64,000 nt of DNA from Desulfobotulus pelophilus (lineage in GTDB: Bacteria > Desulfobacterota > Desulfobacteria > Desulfobacterales > ASO4-4): the NCBI RefSeq assembly GCF_026155325.1, contig NZ_JAPFPW010000011.1, forward strand, positions 87,275 to 151,274, given 5' to 3'. The notes beneath the pieces are model-generated. The model saw nothing but the letters and a program-made list of their open reading frames with translations. It was not told where the DNA came from and ran no database searches. The position numbers and the translations under genes are program-made. Positions 63,308 to 64,000 of this stretch are shown here, piece after piece. Within the stretch, counting starts at the first letter, position 1. Every line of letters begins with the position of its first letter.

Positions 63308-63384
63308 ATTTGGGCAAGTCTGGCAGAACGGTTGTCTCATAAACAATAGTCTGATTTTTTGACCAAAAGCAGGAAGGAGCTATT

Positions 63385-64000
63385 TTGAAGGTTATTACTG
63401 TTGTTGGCGCAAGACCTCAGTTTGTAAAAGCGGCAACCATCAGCCGGGCAATATCAGCGCATAACACCACAACTGCTTCGGAAACGGTTATCGAAAAAAT
63501 AATTCATACGGGGCAACACTATGATGCCAATATGAGTGATATTTTTTTTGAAGAAATGCATATTCCGAAACCTGCATTCCATCTGGGTATCGGGGGGGGA
63601 AGTCATGGAGCCATGACTGGGCGGATGCTGGAAGGCATTGAAGGTGTGTTGTTGAAGGAAAAACCGGACTGGGTACTTGTATACGGAGACACAAATTCTA
63701 CCCTTGCCGCTGCTCTTGCTGCCAGCAAACTACACATCAGAGTGGCCCATGTGGAAGCAGGCCTGAGAAGTTTTAACATGCGTATGCCTGAAGAACAGAA
63801 CCGGATCCTGACAGATCGTCTCAGCAGTCTTCTTTGCTGCCCCACGGATACTGCTGTGCAGAATCTTCGTAAAGAAGGCTACGATTGTTTCAGCTGCAAG
63901 GTATTTAAGTCCGGCGATGTGATGTTTGATGCGGCGCTTTACTATACAACTATGGCCTGCCAGCCTTCATTGCCCTGCCTGCCGGACAGGGATTTTGTGT
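63385..64000 (+). CDS. wecB: UDP-N-acetylglucosamine 2-epimerase (non-hydrolysing), start of gene
   Basis: About 205 residues are visible before the window ends. MKVITVVGARPQFVKAATIS, IHTGQHYDANMSDIFFEEM, VYGDTNSTLAAALAA, VAHVEAGLRSFNMRMPEEQNR and GDVMFDAALYY are diagnostic of WecB, which makes UDP-ManNAc for surface polysaccharides. The start is a TTG at 63385 with the strong ribosome site AGGAAGGAGC; no ATG exists before the conserved GARPQFVK. It follows the insertion-element remnant and continues the fucose polysaccharide cluster. Confidence 0.95.
   Translation, partial: MKVITVVGARPQFVKAATISRAISAHNTTTASETVIEKIIHTGQHYDANMSDIFFEEMHIPKPAFHLGIGGGSHGAMTGRMLEGIEGVLLKEKPDWVLVYGDTNSTLAAALAASKLHIRVAHVEAGLRSFNMRMPEEQNRILTDRLSSLLCCPTDTAVQNLRKEGYDCFSCKVFKSGDVMFDAALYYTTMACQPSLPCLPDRDFV

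Noticed and set aside
1..64000. CRISPR array, tRNA or rRNA genes
   Set aside because: No regularly spaced direct repeats and no cloverleaf or rRNA-like segments were seen; a tRNAscan or CRISPR finder run would settle it.

Overview
The window reads as an accessory-rich chromosomal segment of a Gram-negative, probably anaerobic, environmental bacterium. My best guess is a Desulfobacterota member of the Desulfobacterales type. The reasons are many sigma-54 activators and two-component systems, a pyrophosphate-dependent phosphofructokinase, a plant-type DapB, a complete split-P glycine cleavage operon with lipB and lipA, PhaR and phasins, and a CxxCH redox-sensor kinase. This placement is inference from gene content; no rRNA or tRNA gene was seen.

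Region 1 (1-16.4 kb). After the C-terminus of a bifunctional-nuclease-family protein comes a minus-strand signalling locus of ten genes. In transcription order it encodes a SpoIIE-type phosphatase response regulator, a fused RsbW-like kinase/STAS protein, a large CheA (HPt, two CheW-like domains, REC), CheW, a chemoreceptor, CheB, CheR, a hybrid histidine kinase, a sigma-54 response regulator and a CHASE2 adenylate cyclase. A near-consensus -24/-12 promoter with two upstream repeat sites lies in front of it. It looks like one chemosensory pathway wired to partner switching, sigma-54 transcription and cAMP.

Region 2 (16.4-28.6 kb). This holds ftsY, an orphan polar amino acid ABC ATPase, a diguanylate cyclase preceded directly by an intrinsic terminator (possible attenuator), PPi-dependent PFK, an NtrC-type two-component pair whose sensor has a haem-type CxxCH periplasmic domain, dapB, and a second CheA.

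Region 3 (28.6-37.5 kb). A polyhydroxyalkanoate-granule module has two small phasin-like genes divergent from phaR, with candidate PhaR boxes. It is followed by an RluA-type pseudouridine synthase, an NADPH-dependent FMN reductase, a membrane-anchored solute-binding protein paired with a hybrid kinase, and an OmpR-type two-component system.

Region 4 (37.5-49 kb). lpdA lies divergent from gcvT-gcvH-gcvPA-gcvPB-lipB-lipA, the whole glycine cleavage system plus lipoate attachment. A MATE exporter, an MtfA-like peptidase and an LpxL-type acyltransferase follow.

Region 5 (49-58 kb). This holds a ThDP enzyme, a dCache chemoreceptor, a PAS sigma-54 activator, a small membrane protein, a metallo-beta-lactamase-fold hydrolase and its LysR partner, then an 800-base gap with a strong terminator and a possible small RNA.

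Region 6 (58.5-64 kb). A surface-polysaccharide cluster contains a GT10 fucosyltransferase, gmd and fcl (GDP-L-fucose synthesis), a decayed IS607-type element with broken tnpA and internally deleted tnpB, and the start of wecB.
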